The position numbers and the translations under genes are program-made. A stretch of 64,000 bases of DNA from Roseiflexus castenholzii DSM 13941. Lineage in GTDB: Bacteria; Chloroflexota; Chloroflexia; Chloroflexales; Roseiflexaceae. The stretch covers positions 2,232,001 to 2,296,000 of the forward strand of contig NC_009767.1 in assembly GCF_000017805.1 (NCBI RefSeq). The letters are read 5' to 3'. Positions 26,220-34,319 of the stretch are shown piece after piece (position 1 is the stretch's first letter; each line of letters starts with the position of its first letter). The notes below the pieces were generated by a model, which saw only the letters and a program-made list of their open reading frames with translations, did no database searches and was not told the origin of the DNA.

Positions 26220-26339
26220 AGCCTTGCACAGAACGGGGGCGTCAGCGCACATCCAGAATCACGACGGATCACTCAGATACGGGTAAGCGCCTCATACACA
26301 TCTGTTGCTTGCGCGCCAATCGGCGCCCTCTTCAGGTCA

Positions 26340-27227
26340 TCATGCCAGGCGAGCGGCAGCAATGTCGCGCACTGCTGCCAGCCCCCGGCGCACAAGGTTC
26401 CAGGAACGTCCCCGATCCGTGCTGATCGCAACCTCTCCCATGGCAGATGCGGCAAACGCGGTATCCATATGATAACCGGCAGGCTTGAGGATTGTTGCAG
26501 CGCCTTTCCAGGGAAGCGCAGCAATCGGCGGCTCCCAACCGTCGAGAGAACCGCGCACGACTCCGCCGTCGGTCAGCGCTGCAAGGAGTGTTGGCGGTGC
26601 GCCTGCCAGCGCCGTGCAAGTGGTCGCTTTGCCCGGTATGCCGTCGATACACCGCCAGTTCTCGCGTTCAATGGCGTATACGCGCCCATCGGCGAGCGCA
26701 CAGATGACGTTTGCCATGCCAGGCGCCGCTCTCAACACACGAGGAACGTTCGGCAACGGCGCACCATACGGTTTCCATGTCGCGCCGCGATCGTCACTTA
26801 CCATCACCTGACGGTCTCGCGCGCCGTAGAACCGTCCGGCATCATCGATGGCAAACGCGCCATATGCGCCGGGGAGCGCGATCCGGCGCCAGTGCGCGCC
26901 TGCATCATCGCTGGCAAACAACGTATCACCCGCCAGCAACCCCACGAATAACGGTTGGCGCGGGGCGCCGTACAGCACGGATGACGGCGCCAGCGGATCG
27001 TTGATGGCCGGCGCCATCCATGTCTGCCCGCCATCCGTGCTGCGATGGATGCGTCCGGCGGCGATGATCAGGGTGATCAGCGGGTTGGAATGATCGACCC
27101 AGACCGATTGTACCGCCGATCCCTGGAAGTGATGCGCGCTGCGCAGCCAGCGCCCCTGATTGGCGGGATCGCTGAGGAGCGTCAGTCCATCATCGGTTGC
27201 CAGAAACAAAAGTGTCGCTTTTGCCAT
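26340..27227 (-). CDS. BNR-repeat beta-propeller protein
   Basis: The 295-aa protein is built of BNR/Asp-box blades (STDGGQTW, SDDAGAHW, SDDRGATW, STDRGRSW), as in sialidases and photosystem assembly propellers such as Ycf48. It has no signal peptide, and no catalytic residues can be assigned; many such proteins have structural or binding roles. The start at 27227 is set by AAGGAGA 6 nt upstream. Its ribosome-binding site and first nine codons are duplicated upstream at 27368-27412. Confidence 0.8.
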   Translation of the reverse strand: MAKATLLFLATDDGLTLLSDPANQGRWLRSAHHFQGSAVQSVWVDHSNPLITLIIAAGRIHRSTDGGQTWMAPAINDPLAPSSVLYGAPRQPLFVGLLAGDTLFASDDAGAHWRRIALPGAYGAFAIDDAGRFYGARDRQVMVSDDRGATWKPYGAPLPNVPRVLRAAPGMANVICALADGRVYAIERENWRCIDGIPGKATTCTALAGAPPTLLAALTDGGVVRGSLDGWEPPIAALPWKGAATILKPAGYHMDTAFAASAMGEVAISTDRGRSWNLVRRGLAAVRDIAAARLA

Positions 27228-27287
27228 AGACTTCTCCTTGTATGCGGGCAAAACGCCCGTGCTGCCGGTGGACGAGCAACTTTCTCA

Positions 27288-27350
27288 CGCGAGCGGCGAG
27301 CGGTGAGCGGTGAGCGGCGAGAGGTGAGCGGTGAGCGGCGAGCGGCGAGA
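27288..27350. repeat. Heptamer repeats G[CT]GAGCG between duplicated gene starts
   Basis: About nine 7-bp units (GCGAGCG, GTGAGCG, GCGAGAG) lie exactly between the BNR gene start and its duplicate copy. Confidence 0.85.
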
Positions 27351-27367
27351 CGCCCGCGCTCCCAGGA

Positions 27368-27412
27368 GTCAAGAAACAACAGCGTCGTTTTTGCCATGGA
27401 TTTCTCCTGCTC
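27368..27412 (-). pseudogene. Duplicated 5' end of the BNR gene
   Basis: The minus strand repeats the BNR gene's ribosome-binding site and first codons: MAKTTLLFL here versus MAKATLLFL at 27227, about 80% identical over 40 bp. From the ATG at 27397 the frame runs through the heptamers, giving a 7-residue repeat (RRSPLT motif), and stops at 27182 inside the real gene. It is judged a non-functional fragment. Confidence 0.8.
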
Positions 27413-27413
27413 C

Positions 27414-28244
27414 TTACGATGGCGAGGACGGGCATGCCAGCGTAAACAGAACAATGCCGTACTGTTCGTCGCGCTGCGGATACAACCCGGCAGCACGAAA
27501 GCGCCGGAGCAGTTCCTCAGGCGACCAGAACGCAATGCCGCCGGCGGAAACGATGTGTTGCACAGTACGCCCGACAGCGCTCTGCCCTTTGAGCAGGGTC
27601 ATGGTCACGAAGCGGCCATCACGGGCAAGGATGCGTCGCACCTCACGCAGACAGGCATCGAGATCGCCGATTTCGTTGAGCGACCCGCCAATGGTTACGC
27701 CGGATGCCGCGCTGCTGGCGACCGGCAACGACTGCGCCGAGGCGCGCAGGTAAGAAACCCGCACTCCAGCGGCGCGCGCGCGCTGGCGCGCCTCGCGCAG
27801 CATGGGTCGCGCATGGTCGATGCCAACGACATGCCCCGGAACGTGGCGTATTGCCTGCGCCAGCGCGCGCGCGTACAACCCGTTTGAGCAGGCGACGTCA
27901 ACCATCAACCCGCCCCGTGTCGCCTCAATCCATTCCGTCACCAGCGCCAGTTCGCGCTGGTACGGGAACGACTCGCCGCTCAGCAGCGTCAGCGCGAATG
28001 GACGCCAGAGACGTTCGTATGCCCAGGCGGTCGCCGGGAGTTCATTCGTCAGTTGCGCAATCGTCGGCGGACGGGGAGGACCCAGGAAATCGGCAATGCC
28101 GTCGCGGATCGGGTAGACTGCACCGCAGGCGCAGCGGAGCGCGCCGGATATGATCTCTCCGGCAGCATCACGGCGTGCGTCACCGAGATCGAGCGCTCCG
28201 GCGCATGTCGGGCAGCGCAGATCTGGCAGGAGAGCGTCATACAT
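27414..28244 (-). CDS. Class I SAM methyltransferase with N-terminal Trm112-like zinc motif
   Basis: The 276-aa protein begins with a small zinc-binding segment (CPTCAGAL, later CACGAVYPIRDGI) like Trm112, which precedes many ubiquinone/menaquinone-type methyltransferases. The Rossmann fold has GGLMVDVACSNGLYARAL as motif I, with DHARPML and SAQSLPVASSAAS as later motifs. The substrate is unknown. The start at 28244 overlaps the end of the DUF309 gene by 8 bp, which suggests translational coupling. Confidence 0.85.
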   Translation of the reverse strand: MYDALLPDLRCPTCAGALDLGDARRDAAGEIISGALRCACGAVYPIRDGIADFLGPPRPPTIAQLTNELPATAWAYERLWRPFALTLLSGESFPYQRELALVTEWIEATRGGLMVDVACSNGLYARALAQAIRHVPGHVVGIDHARPMLREARQRARAAGVRVSYLRASAQSLPVASSAASGVTIGGSLNEIGDLDACLREVRRILARDGRFVTMTLLKGQSAVGRTVQHIVSAGGIAFWSPEELLRRFRAAGLYPQRDEQYGIVLFTLACPSSPS

Positions 28245-28644
28245 GGCGCGATGCGGCTTCCAGCGAGCGGATATGCGCAGCGAGCGCGGCAGCAGTCGGC
28301 GGATCGAGGGTGATGCGCGGAACAGGCGCCGGTGGACCTCCGTTCAGAACGAACTGATCCATTGCAGTAATCAATGCCGCGACATGGAGGCCGCGCATCC
28401 AGGGACTGAACGCCGCAAGTTTGGGACGGCTCTTCACATAGTTAAGGCGCATGCCGCGCGGCTGCCCGCGCTTCCACTTCTCAAGCGCCGCTGCCGCCTG
28501 AATGATGCCTTTGTAGAACATCGCCTCCGACTGCGCTGAAGCGAGCCAGCAGATTTCCCACTGCTCGTGGGCGTGCCAGTATTCGCCGGCATTGAAGAGC
28601 CGAATTCCCTCGAGATAGTGATCCATGCTCGCCTGCCGAACCAT
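28237..28644 (-). CDS. DUF309 family protein
   Basis: The 135-aa protein has the DUF309 signature GIRLFNAGEYWHAHEQWEICWL and the following FYKGIIQAAAAL segment. The family is helical and of unknown function. The ATG at 28644 overlaps the rhodanese stop codon (TGATG), so this start is preferred; a later ATG at 28626 is possible. It lies between the rhodanese and methyltransferase genes in a tight operon. Confidence 0.85.
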   Translation of the reverse strand: MVRQASMDHYLEGIRLFNAGEYWHAHEQWEICWLASAQSEAMFYKGIIQAAAALEKWKRGQPRGMRLNYVKSRPKLAAFSPWMRGLHVAALITAMDQFVLNGGPPAPVPRITLDPPTAAALAAHIRSLEAASRHV

Positions 28645-29000
28645 CAATAGCGTGGCACGGAAGGGTCGATCCGCAACGACCACTCCTCGATGCCGCCGGT
28701 CATATTCGCTACGCGCGTGAACCCCAGGTTGGATGCGACATACGCCGCCACATAGGCGCTGCGTTGACCGTGATGACAGAAAAAGACGTACTCCTGTCCA
28801 GGGTCAAGCGTGCCGATCCATTCGGCGGCGCGGCTGAGCGGCAGCAATTCCGCTCCTTCGATACGGGCAATTGCGTATTCTTCCGGCTCACGCACATCAA
28901 TGAAACGGAACGGATCGCCTCGGTCGAGTTTCGCTTTGACCTGATCAGTCGTAAGATCAAGATAGGGCGCACGAAAGAACGGGTGCATATATTCACCCAT
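28644..29000 (-). CDS. Single-domain rhodanese-like sulfurtransferase
   Basis: The 118-aa rhodanese domain has the active-site loop CHHGQRS with its catalytic Cys, preceded by FRFIDVREPEEYAIARIEGA and followed by GGIEEWSLRIDP. It could carry persulfide sulfur, consistent with the A-type Fe-S carrier gene just upstream. The start at 29000 (MGEYMHPFF) is likely, with 28988 as an alternative. A strong terminator-like hairpin lies between it and the carrier gene. Confidence 0.88.
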   Translation of the reverse strand: MGEYMHPFFRAPYLDLTTDQVKAKLDRGDPFRFIDVREPEEYAIARIEGAELLPLSRAAEWIGTLDPGQEYVFFCHHGQRSAYVAAYVASNLGFTRVANMTGGIEEWSLRIDPSVPRY

Positions 29001-29028
29001 GTTCAGAAGAGCGAGTACAGTGCAACAC

Positions 29029-29058
29029 AAAGAGACGTTGCGCTGCAACGTCTCTTTT
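29029..29058. terminator. Strong hairpin terminator, possibly bidirectional
   Basis: AAAGAGACGTTGC and GCAACGTCTCTTT form a 13-bp perfect stem with a 3-nt loop. T-rich flanks occur on both strands (TTTT on plus, TTTGTGTT on minus). It sits 31 bp after the stop of the Fe-S carrier gene, so it likely ends that transcript. Confidence 0.75.
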
Positions 29059-29088
29059 GCGCCTGCCGATGCGATGGAATGGATGCGC

Positions 29089-29541
29089 CTAATGGCTGCT
29101 GCAACAACCGCCGCCGTTGCCGTACCCGTCGTAATCGTCGTCGGTCCCCTGCTGTTCCTTCGTGCGGAACGAGTGACCGCAACCGCAGCTCGACACTGCG
29201 TTCGGATTGTCGATCTTGAATGCGCCCGCCAGCATATTGTCCTGCTGGTACGAAATCGTGGCGCCGGTGAGGTACCGCGCGCTGATCGGGTCCACCATAA
29301 TGCGCAGACCGTGCGCATTCCACACTGTATCACCGAAGCGCTCCTCGTTGTCGAAGGTCATCCCATACTGCAAGCCGGAGCATCCGCCGCCGGAAACGAA
29401 GACGCGCAGACCATACCCTTCGAGGTTACGTTCCTTCATCATGCTTTGCAGGCGCAGGGATGCGCCTTCCGTAATTTCGAGCACCGGCGGGAATTCGCTC
29501 TCTTGATGCTGGTTGATCACATCCTGTTCGATGGTTGCCAT
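29089..29541 (-). CDS. erpA: A-type Fe-S cluster carrier (ErpA/HesB family) with Cys-containing tail
   Basis: The 150-aa protein has the three conserved cysteines of A-type carriers: GGGCSGLQYGM and the pair in SSCGCGHSF. These bind and pass Fe-S clusters to target enzymes. The N-terminal ~15 residues are a polar extension. The C-terminus has an unusual acidic/Gly tail ending in GNGGGCCSSH, adding two further cysteines. A good promoter lies at 29646-29674 and a strong terminator follows, so it is probably monocistronic. Confidence 0.88.
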   Translation of the reverse strand: MATIEQDVINQHQESEFPPVLEITEGASLRLQSMMKERNLEGYGLRVFVSGGGCSGLQYGMTFDNEERFGDTVWNAHGLRIMVDPISARYLTGATISYQQDNMLAGAFKIDNPNAVSSCGCGHSFRTKEQQGTDDDYDGYGNGGGCCSSH

Positions 29542-29645
29542 AGCGTGTGCGCCTCCTGATGAGTTCTGTGCGAGTGTATCGCGCCAATATCGCTGACGAC
29601 GCTCCTGGTCGTCGGTGAATTGCCGGCGTTCTCTGATGCTTCTGG

Positions 29646-29674
29646 AGTATACCAGAGTTACGCAAGAAAGACAA
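29646..29674 (-). promoter_or_regulatory. Putative erpA promoter, TTGTCT-17-TATACT with extended -10
   Basis: The minus strand has TTGTCT (29669-29674), a 17-bp spacer and TATACT (29646-29651) preceded by TGG. It is about 105 nt upstream of the erpA start. Confidence 0.6.
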
Positions 29675-29686
29675 TATCAAAACGGA

Positions 29687-30757
29687 CTATCCTCCGAGTT
29701 CCGACATGCCGCGCAGTGTCGGCAGCACGCCGTCGGGCAGGCCATGACCCCAGGGTTTGAGCGCCACGGCGTAGCGAATAATCTGCTCGATCTCATCGAG
29801 TGTGGCGCCACTACGGATGGCGGCGCGTAGATCAACCTCATGATCGCGCAGCAAACAGAGGTGCAGGCGCCCGTCGGACGTCAGCCGCATCCGGTTGCAC
29901 GTGGCGCAGAACGGTTCGCTCACCGAACTGATGAACCCCAGTTTGCCCGGCGCTCCGGGGATGCGGTAGCGTCGCGCCGAGTCGGCCGGCGCCAGTCCGA
30001 GGTCTTCGAGCGGACCATAGACTGACTCCAGGCGCGCAATCAGTTCGGCGCTCGTCACCACACTGCTCTGCGCCAAGTCTGCCACGCCGGTCAGCGGCAT
30101 CACCTCGATGAAGCGCATCTCCCACGGGTAGCGGAGCGTCAACGCAGCCAGGCGTGGAACCTCGTCGTCGTTCATCCCGCGCACAACGACCGAATTGAGT
30201 TTGAGCGGGTGCAACCCCACACGGTCGGCGGCTTCGATTCCTGCCCAGACTTTCTCGAACGATCCGCCGCGTGTCATATTCCGAAACTTCTCCGGATCGA
30301 GCGTGTCGATGCTGATATTCACCCGGTCGAGACCGGCGGCTTTCAGCGGTTCGGCGAGTTTTTCCAGCCGCAGCGCATTGGTCGTCATGGCAAGGTGAGT
30401 AATGCCGGGGATGCGCTTGATCTCCCGCACAATCTCGACAATATCGGGGCGTAACGTCGGTTCGCCGCCGGTCAATCGGATTTTGCGAAATCCGGCTCTG
30501 GCAGCCGCGCGCACCACCAGCAACAGTTCGTCCGTCGTCAGCAACTCCGGGCGCGGCATAAATTGCATGCCGATCTCCGGCATGCAGTAAACACACCGCA
30601 TGTTGCAACGGTCGGTCAGCGAGATGCGCAGGTAGTCGATCCGGCGTCCATACGAATCGTGCGCTGGCGTATCGGTCGGGTAGAACGGTCGCGCCTGCCG
30701 TGCTTGTTCGGCCGTGTATAGCGGAATGGTCATCCGGCGTACATCATCGTACTGCAT
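29687..30757 (-). CDS. moaA: GTP 3',8-cyclase (molybdenum cofactor synthesis)
   Basis: The 356-aa radical SAM enzyme has the N-terminal cluster motif CNMRCVYC and the C-terminal cluster CATCNRMRLT...HLCL, plus the C-terminal Gly-Gly. It converts GTP to the 3',8-cyclo intermediate, the first step of molybdopterin synthesis. RLTGGEPTLRPDI and NISIDTLDPEKF match the family. The start at 30757 has GAGGGG close upstream. It lies 8 bp after the mrp gene and is probably co-transcribed with this Fe-S loading ATPase. Confidence 0.96.
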   Translation of the reverse strand: MQYDDVRRMTIPLYTAEQARQARPFYPTDTPAHDSYGRRIDYLRISLTDRCNMRCVYCMPEIGMQFMPRPELLTTDELLLVVRAAARAGFRKIRLTGGEPTLRPDIVEIVREIKRIPGITHLAMTTNALRLEKLAEPLKAAGLDRVNISIDTLDPEKFRNMTRGGSFEKVWAGIEAADRVGLHPLKLNSVVVRGMNDDEVPRLAALTLRYPWEMRFIEVMPLTGVADLAQSSVVTSAELIARLESVYGPLEDLGLAPADSARRYRIPGAPGKLGFISSVSEPFCATCNRMRLTSDGRLHLCLLRDHEVDLRAAIRSGATLDEIEQIIRYAVALKPWGHGLPDGVLPTLRGMSELGG

Positions 30758-30765
30758 AGTCCCCT

Positions 30766-31869
30766 CTATGCATATTCCATCACACTAATGCGCGCCGCCA
30801 GTTTGCGCGCAACCTCGCGGAAAACGTCGGCATAGGCGTCCGGCTCGTTACTGAGCACCGCCGGTTGACCATGGTCGCCTCCCTCGCGGATGCTCAACCC
30901 AAGAGGGATTTGCCCAAGCAATGGAATGCCGAGTTGCCCTGCCAGGCGAGCCGCGCCGCCAGAGCCGAAGATGTCGTAGCGTTTGCCGGTATCGGGCGCA
31001 ATGAAGTATGCCATATTTTCGATGATTCCGAGCAGTGGCACATTCACCTTGCGGAACATCTCCATGCTCTTGAGCACATCGGCGGTCGCCACCTGCTGCG
31101 GCGTTGTGACGGTGACCACGCCGGTCAGCCCGGCATTCTGGAGCGACTGCGCCAGGGTCAGCGCAATATCGCCGGTGCCGGGGGGCATGTCGATGATCAG
31201 ATAATCGAGCGGCGCCCACAACACCTGGTAGAGGAACTGCCGCAGCAACTGCGACACCATCGGACCGCGCCAGATGACCGGTTGCCGGTCGTCGATCAGG
31301 AAGCCGATCGACATCATTTTGATGCCATGCGCCTCAATGGGCAGCATACGCGGCTCACCGTCGGGACCGCTCACCGCCTCGGGTTGTTGCGAGCGCACCC
31401 CCATCATCAGCGGCACCGACGGACCGTACACATCGGCGTCGAGCAGCCCAACCTGCGCCCCTTCGCGCGCGAGCGCCACCGCCAGGTTGACTGCGACCGT
31501 CGATTTGCCGACGCCGCCTTTGCCGGCGGAGACGGCGACGACGTGGTTGACGCCGGGGATGGCGACCTGTTCGGGGATGCCGCCGCGTGGACGCACCTGC
31601 GCGGTAAACTCGATGCTTACCCGATTACGCGGAATGCCGGCGATTGTTTCGAGCGCTTCTTCGCATTCGCGCTGAATCTGATCCTTGAGCGGACAGGCGG
31701 GGGTGGTCAATTCCACGGCAAAGCGCACGGTATCGCCATCGATGACCAGATTCTTGATCATCTTGCGCGATACCAGATCGCCGCCGAGTTCCGGCTCCTG
31801 CACCGTCGCCAGCGCCTGCAACACCGCCTGCTCGCTCGGCCTGTCGTTATGGCGTGAAAAGAGACCCAT
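30766..31869 (-). CDS. Mrp/ApbC-type Fe-S cluster carrier ATPase
   Basis: The 367-aa protein has an N-terminal MIP18/DUF59 domain (residues 10-95; ATVQEPELGGDLVS) and a ParA/MinD-like P-loop domain with the deviant Walker A SAGKGGVGKST near 115. IIDMPPGTGDI serves as the switch II region. ApbC proteins bind and transfer Fe-S clusters and need ATPase activity. In bacteria it is often near cofactor genes, here directly upstream of moaA, which needs two clusters. Two extended -10 motifs lie upstream. Confidence 0.93.
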   Translation of the reverse strand: MGLFSRHNDRPSEQAVLQALATVQEPELGGDLVSRKMIKNLVIDGDTVRFAVELTTPACPLKDQIQRECEEALETIAGIPRNRVSIEFTAQVRPRGGIPEQVAIPGVNHVVAVSAGKGGVGKSTVAVNLAVALAREGAQVGLLDADVYGPSVPLMMGVRSQQPEAVSGPDGEPRMLPIEAHGIKMMSIGFLIDDRQPVIWRGPMVSQLLRQFLYQVLWAPLDYLIIDMPPGTGDIALTLAQSLQNAGLTGVVTVTTPQQVATADVLKSMEMFRKVNVPLLGIIENMAYFIAPDTGKRYDIFGSGGAARLAGQLGIPLLGQIPLGLSIREGGDHGQPAVLSNEPDAYADVFREVARKLAARISVMEYA

Positions 31870-32243
31870 GATCCCTCGCTTCCCCGAGTCGCTTTTCGCT
31901 CCTCTCAGTATACCATATTTTTATAGCGAAAACTATCGTAAATAGATGAGGACAATCACCTCTTTTTGCCGATTGTGGAGAAGGCAAGCGCTATTGTACC
32001 ATAGAAGGTGACCACTACACACGGCGACGCTTGTGAGTCATGAGCGTATCCGATATACTGGCACATACGTTGTGATATGGGAGCGCTGAAGAGCAGACTG
32101 AGGAGATGTTTGTGCGTTCTCTTCCGGCGCCATATCTGGCGGAGCGAACCATTCGTGTCGATGTGTGTTGCATCGACACAGTGCGACATCGATCAGGAAG
32201 AGGCGGTGTGGGACGACACTCTTATCCGAATTCGCCGCGATGC
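31870..32243. promoter_or_regulatory. Upstream region of mrp with two extended -10 motifs
   Basis: The minus strand carries TGGTATACT (31907-31915) and TGGTACAAT (31993-32001), candidate tandem promoters of the mrp-moaA unit. The rest of the gap, down to the end of the ABC ATPase gene, shows no gene: the open frames here have no ribosome-binding site or recognisable family. Confidence 0.45.
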
Positions 32244-33212
32244 TCAACGAGTGGCTGACTCGTCTGGAGAATCTGGCTGCTTCCCCAGATACCGATCTAC
32301 AATCGCCACAAACACATCTTCGAGCGACGGATCAATTGGTTCGATGTGAACGTCGGACACCTGCGCCGACTCCAGGGCTGCGGCAAGATGCGGCAACCGA
32401 AGCGCTGCGTCGTCGACGATGACGTGGAGCCGGGCGCCATGCGGGGCCACGCTGCGCACGCCGGGTTGCGCCAGCAGGGTGGTGCGCGCTCGTTCCTGCG
32501 GCGTGCCCTCAACTTCCAGTACGGCGCCGTCGAACGTCGTGCGCTTGAGCGCCATTGGTGCGTCGAGGGCGACCAGTCTGCCGCCGTACATCAGTCCAAT
32601 GCGGTTGCAGTGCTCGGCTTCGTCCATGAAGTGAGTGGTGACAAAGACAGTCACCCCTTCGCCTGCCAGGTCGTAGATCAGGTCCCAGAACTCGCGGCGC
32701 GCCTCCGGGTCGACGCCGCTCGTCGGCTCGTCCAGAAAGAGGACCTGCGGACGATGAACGATGGCGCATGCCAGCGCCAGGCGTTGCCGCCAGCCGCCCG
32801 GCAGGTCTGCGGTCAGCACCCGGTCGTGCCCGCGCAGTCCGGCAAGGTCGATCAATGCGTCGATGCGTGTGGCGCGTTCGGCACGCGGAAGACCGTACAC
32901 GTCGGCATAGAATGTCAGGTTTTCACGCGCCGTCAGATCGCCGTAGAGACTAAACTTTTGCGACATGTAGCCGATCCGTCGGCGAATGGCTTCCTGGTCG
33001 CGCGCAATGTCGAGTCCTAGAACGCGCCCCCTGCCGCTGCTCGGTGTCAGCAGCCCGCAGAGCATGCGGATCGTGGTGGTTTTGCCGGAGCCGTTCGGTC
33101 CCAGAAAACCGAAGACTTCGCCATAGGATACGTGCAACGAGACTTCATGCACCGCTACGAACGAACCGAAACGGCGCGTCAGATGATCGGTTATGACAGC
33201 GTAATCGGTCAT
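32244..33212 (-). CDS. ABC transporter ATP-binding protein (efflux type)
   Basis: The 322-aa protein has Walker A GPNGSGKTT, Walker B VLFLDEPTSGVDP and the H-loop VTTHFMDEAEHC. The signature reads LPGGWRQRLALA, a deviation from LSGGQ. An ~80-residue C-terminal domain follows, as in ABC-2 exporters of the CcmA/DrrA/YbhF group. It is the last gene of the TetR-permease-HlyD cluster but is separated from it by the R6 repeat element. The other ATPase (34316-35251) is similar, so together they probably form the ATPase pair that E. coli YbhF fuses in one chain. Confidence 0.9.
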   Translation of the reverse strand: MTDYAVITDHLTRRFGSFVAVHEVSLHVSYGEVFGFLGPNGSGKTTTIRMLCGLLTPSSGRGRVLGLDIARDQEAIRRRIGYMSQKFSLYGDLTARENLTFYADVYGLPRAERATRIDALIDLAGLRGHDRVLTADLPGGWRQRLALACAIVHRPQVLFLDEPTSGVDPEARREFWDLIYDLAGEGVTVFVTTHFMDEAEHCNRIGLMYGGRLVALDAPMALKRTTFDGAVLEVEGTPQERARTTLLAQPGVRSVAPHGARLHVIVDDAALRLPHLAAALESAQVSDVHIEPIDPSLEDVFVAIVDRYLGKQPDSPDESATR

Positions 33213-33294
33213 GCTCAAGAGTTTAGAGTGAATGGCGTGAGCGCGTGCGAATACATCAGCGACGAACGTCCAACGGTCCACGTTCAACGCTTTA

Positions 33295-33438
33295 ATACCA
33301 ATTGAAGATGCCGCATTCTTGTCATTCCGAGCCCTTCGCTTCGCTCAGGGTAAACTCAGCGAGGAATCTGAGCGGGTCGCGCACGACCCCTCGCTCTGCT
33401 CGGGGTGACCATGCCGGATGGTCACAGGTGATTGGTAT
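33295..33438 (+). repeat. Interspersed ~147-bp element, copy R6
   Basis: Bounded by ATACCAAT and ATTGGTAT and carrying GTCATTCCGAG and CTCGGGGTGACC motifs. It lies between the universal stress protein and ABC ATPase genes and supplies the 3' end of the stress protein frame. Confidence 0.85.
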
Positions 33439-34319
33439 AAGGCTTCCTCATCTTGTGCGCGCACCAGCAACACCGGCAGCGCCGAGTCGTGCACCACCTT
33501 TGTTGCAATGCTGCCCAGCCATAGATGTTGCAAACCGGTGCGTCCATGGGTCGCCATGACAATCAGATCGGCCTCCTCTGCTTCTGCCGCGCGGATGATT
33601 TGTTCGGCAGGCGCGCCTTCGGCGACTCGCGCGCGCGCGTCTATCTGGCGGGCGCGCAACTGATCGGCGATTCGTTCCAGGTACTCGCGCGCTTCGATGG
33701 CGCCATCGTCGGTATGTGCGACGACGCTGATGAGCACGAGTGCAGCGCCAGTGCGTGCGGCGATCAGTTGGGCTTCGGCAAGCGCCTGTTCCGCGAGCAG
33801 TGAACCGTCGAGCGGGACGCAGATGGTGCGGTAGGCGACTTCGGCGACCGGCGGGCGCGCGCCGCCGTTTGAGCGCACGACGAGCAGTGGCGTCGGCGCA
33901 GCGTGCAGCACCTTCGCGGCGACGCTGCCGAATGCCCAGCGCAGCGCGCCGCCGTAGCCGTGAGTTGTCATTGCGATCAATCCCACTCCAGGTTCGTGTT
34001 CTGCACGCGCAATGATGGCGGCAGCAGCGTCATCGGCCGGCTGCACGTCGAACGATACGCGCAGACTCATCGAGTGCAGCCGTTCTGCCACACTCGCCAG
34101 GTACATGTTGGTGCGCGCCAGCACTTCTTCGGTCCATTCCCGGCGCAATTCTGCCGGAATGGTCGTCTTCCAGAAGAGGGACTGGCTGATCTCGCCGGGT
34201 GTCACGATCCTCAGCAACAGGAGCGAGGCGCCGGTTGCACGTGCCAGCGATACGGCGTAAGGAATCACGGCTTCGGCAGTCGTGGACCCATCGAGCGGAA
34301 GAAGGATGTGCCGCGTCAT
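33345..34319 (-). CDS. Tandem universal stress protein (two UspA domains)
   Basis: The 324-aa protein contains two UspA domains (residues about 1-150 and 160-295). Each has the ATP-binding G-2x-G-9x-G(S/T) pattern: THGYGGALRWAFGSVAAKVL and THGRTGLQHLWLGSIATKVV. The last ~30 residues, from about VTIRHGHPEQ, are encoded by the R6 repeat, so the original C-terminus was probably shorter. The start overlaps the preceding ATPase stop by 4 bp. A stress protein inside an exporter operon is unusual and may tune the transporter. Confidence 0.9.
   Translation of the reverse strand: MTRHILLPLDGSTTAEAVIPYAVSLARATGASLLLLRIVTPGEISQSLFWKTTIPAELRREWTEEVLARTNMYLASVAERLHSMSLRVSFDVQPADDAAAAIIARAEHEPGVGLIAMTTHGYGGALRWAFGSVAAKVLHAAPTPLLVVRSNGGARPPVAEVAYRTICVPLDGSLLAEQALAEAQLIAARTGAALVLISVVAHTDDGAIEAREYLERIADQLRARQIDARARVAEGAPAEQIIRAAEAEEADLIVMATHGRTGLQHLWLGSIATKVVHDSALPVLLVRAQDEEALYQSPVTIRHGHPEQSEGSCATRSDSSLSLP

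Noticed and set aside
27182..27397. Small gene starting MAKTTLLFL
   Set aside because: It copies the BNR gene start, then reads heptamers and stops inside the real gene, so it is best explained as a duplication remnant.
32077..32349. Possible small gene in the mrp-ABC gap
   Set aside because: It overlaps the end of the ABC ATPase gene and has no ribosome-binding site, no family and no membrane or signal features.
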